From: SIG452 sp045638525
GTDB lineage: Bacteria; Bacillota; Clostridia; UMGS1840
Assembly (NCBI GenBank): GCA_045638525.1
Contig: JAZUBQ010000004.1
Span: forward strand, 1 to 64,000
Direction: 5' to 3'
Length of the DNA stretch: 64,000 bases
This document shows positions 62,979 through 64,000 of the stretch, in pieces; the stretch's first letter is position 1; the number at the start of each line of letters is the position of its first letter. Below the pieces are notes generated by a model that worked only from the letters and a program-made list of their open reading frames with translations, ran no database searches and was not told where the DNA came from. The translations under genes were made by a program, and so were the position numbers.

Positions 62979-63686
62979 ATGAATAAAAAAATCGCATTGG
63001 TGACCGGGGCCGGTCGTGGAATCGGAAAAGCAATCGCAAAAAAACTGATGGATGACGGTTTTTTTGTGGTAGCAAATTCCAGACAAACCATCATCGAAGA
63101 AACGCCATCTTCTGCTTATTATCAAGCTGACGTCAGCAATCAAGAACAAGTGAACGAAATGGTGGCGTTTGTGGAACAAACTTATGGTACCATTGATGTA
63201 TTGGTAAATAATGCTGGTATCGCACAGCAAAAACTATTCACCGATCTGACAGAATCCGATTGGGATACTATGCTGAACGGAAACTTAAAAAGTATGTTTT
63301 TGGTAACCAAAGCTGTTCTTCCCGGAATGATTCGTCAAAAATCAGGTAAAATCATCAATATTTCCTCCATTTGGGGACTCACGGGAGCTTCTTGCGAAGT
63401 GCATTATTCTGCGGCAAAAGCAGGCGTTATCGGCTTTAGTAAGGCGTTGGCAAAAGAAGTTGGCCCCAGCGGAATTTGCGTCAACTGTGTTGCCCCCGGA
63501 ATCATCAAAACGGATATGTTAAACGATTTTTCCGAAGAAGATTTATCTGCATTAAAGGAAGAAACTCCATTACAAATTCTGGGAACTCCCGAAGATGTTG
63601 CCAATGCAGTCAGTTTCTTTGCCTCTTGCAAGTCTGATTTTATCACCGGGCAGATTTTAAGCCCCAACGGAGGATTTGTGATATGA
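62979..63686 (+). CDS. Short-chain dehydrogenase/reductase (FabG-like)
   Basis: 235 aa. Rossmann motif TGAGRGIG, NNAG, catalytic Ser in ISSIWG and Tyr/Lys in YSAAKAG. ATG 62979 has GGAG nine bases upstream; another ATG at 62964 contains this site and is less likely. It may be a 3-oxoacyl-ACP reductase or another SDR. Coupled by ATGA to the following GNAT. Confidence 0.92.
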   Translation: MNKKIALVTGAGRGIGKAIAKKLMDDGFFVVANSRQTIIEETPSSAYYQADVSNQEQVNEMVAFVEQTYGTIDVLVNNAGIAQQKLFTDLTESDWDTMLNGNLKSMFLVTKAVLPGMIRQKSGKIINISSIWGLTGASCEVHYSAAKAGVIGFSKALAKEVGPSGICVNCVAPGIIKTDMLNDFSEEDLSALKEETPLQILGTPEDVANAVSFFASCKSDFITGQILSPNGGFVI

Positions 63687-64000
63687 AAATTGTTGACTTT
63701 TCTCCGAAATATGAGAAAGAGTTTTACCAAATGTGTCAGGACTTTTTTTCCTCTCCTGCTGTGTGTCATTCCATTGCACCAACGGCAATGAAAACCACCT
63801 TTGAAGCTACACAAAACGGGTCTCCGTATCTTCGCGGACTGATTCTTACCAAAGAAAACCTTGTGATGGGATATCTGCTTCTGTCCTTCACGTATTCCAA
63901 TGAAGTGGGTGGCGAAGTGGTATGGATTGAAGAATTGTATTTAAAAGACGAATTTCGTAACAAAGGCTACGGAACAAAAGCATTGCAATGGGTGATATCG
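63683..64000 (+). CDS. GNAT family N-acetyltransferase, cut by window edge
   Basis: 106 codons to the edge. MKIVDFSPKYEKEFYQMC opening, the beta4 WIEELYLKDEFRNKGYGTKAL acetyl-CoA motif (RNKGYG). ATGA overlap with the SDR. Substrate unknown. Right end is missing. Confidence 0.9.
   Translation, partial: MKIVDFSPKYEKEFYQMCQDFFSSPAVCHSIAPTAMKTTFEATQNGSPYLRGLILTKENLVMGYLLLSFTYSNEVGGEVVWIEELYLKDEFRNKGYGTKALQWVIS

Noticed and set aside
1..64000. Genome-wide recoding of TGA to Trp
   Set aside because: spoVAE, spmB and the SDR end in TGA at natural family ends, and TGG is the Trp codon everywhere else.
1..64000. CRISPR arrays, rRNA genes, IS elements with terminal repeats
   Set aside because: None seen. 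The only clear RNA genes are tRNA-Gln and the structured RNA.

Overview
The window is a low-GC, endospore-forming Firmicute of the class Clostridia, probably an uncultured gut-type lineage. The evidence is the spoVAC-spoVAD-spoVAE and spmA-spmB sporulation genes, the yicC-remA-gmk-rpoZ-priA-def-fmt-rsmB order typical of Clostridia, pta-ackA acetate fermentation, ThyX in place of ThyA, strong AGGAGG ribosome binding sites, and S-layer (SLH) surface proteins. TAA, TAG and TGA are all used as stops.

Positions 1-23.5 kb are an accessory glycan-use island read entirely on the minus strand. In transcription order it encodes an SLH-like secreted protein, two LplB/LplC-type ABC permeases and their lipoprotein binding protein, a GH130 phosphorylase, a run of secreted proteins (carbohydrate-binding-like, copper-amine-oxidase-N-like, SLH-anchored, and two tandem DUF4832-type proteins), a second GH130, a terminator, a YesN/YesM-type two-component system and a GH94 phosphorylase. 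No classical hydrolase is recognisable. The logic appears to be surface capture and processing by the DUF4832 proteins, import of oligosaccharides, and phosphorolytic breakdown inside the cell. The GH94 gene carries one in-frame TGA at a position that, from memory of the family, is a conserved Trp.

At 23.5-26.5 kb a large serine recombinase abuts a feoB gene that has lost its 5' part. No feoB 5' part lies to the left. I infer that 25.62 kb is the right boundary of an integrated element extending left past the window edge, so the glycan island may be its cargo.

From 26.5 kb to 64 kb the window is mostly core genome. It holds the ACT-hom-lysC operon (minus), the yicC-to-rsmB operon (minus), pta-ackA, yceD-rpmF, a DUF512 gene, der-plsY-recO, the spoVA operon, UPF0371, a cation/proton antiporter, tRNA-Gln(CUG), a six-gene minus-strand operon (tagA-like, thyX, uppP, ftsK, a homocysteine methyltransferase/MTHFR fusion and a methyl-THF-binding protein), an amidase/holin-like pair, mnmE, spmAB, an SDR and a GNAT cut by the right edge.

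Three regulatory or RNA features stand out. A strong promoter at 47.76 kb fires at the first base of a rod-shaped RNA that ends in two mutually exclusive hairpins, upstream of an orphan 61-codon gene. A sigma-E-like promoter lies inside the mnmE terminator and could switch spmA on by removing one terminator arm. UppP carries an acidic insert of about 90 residues.
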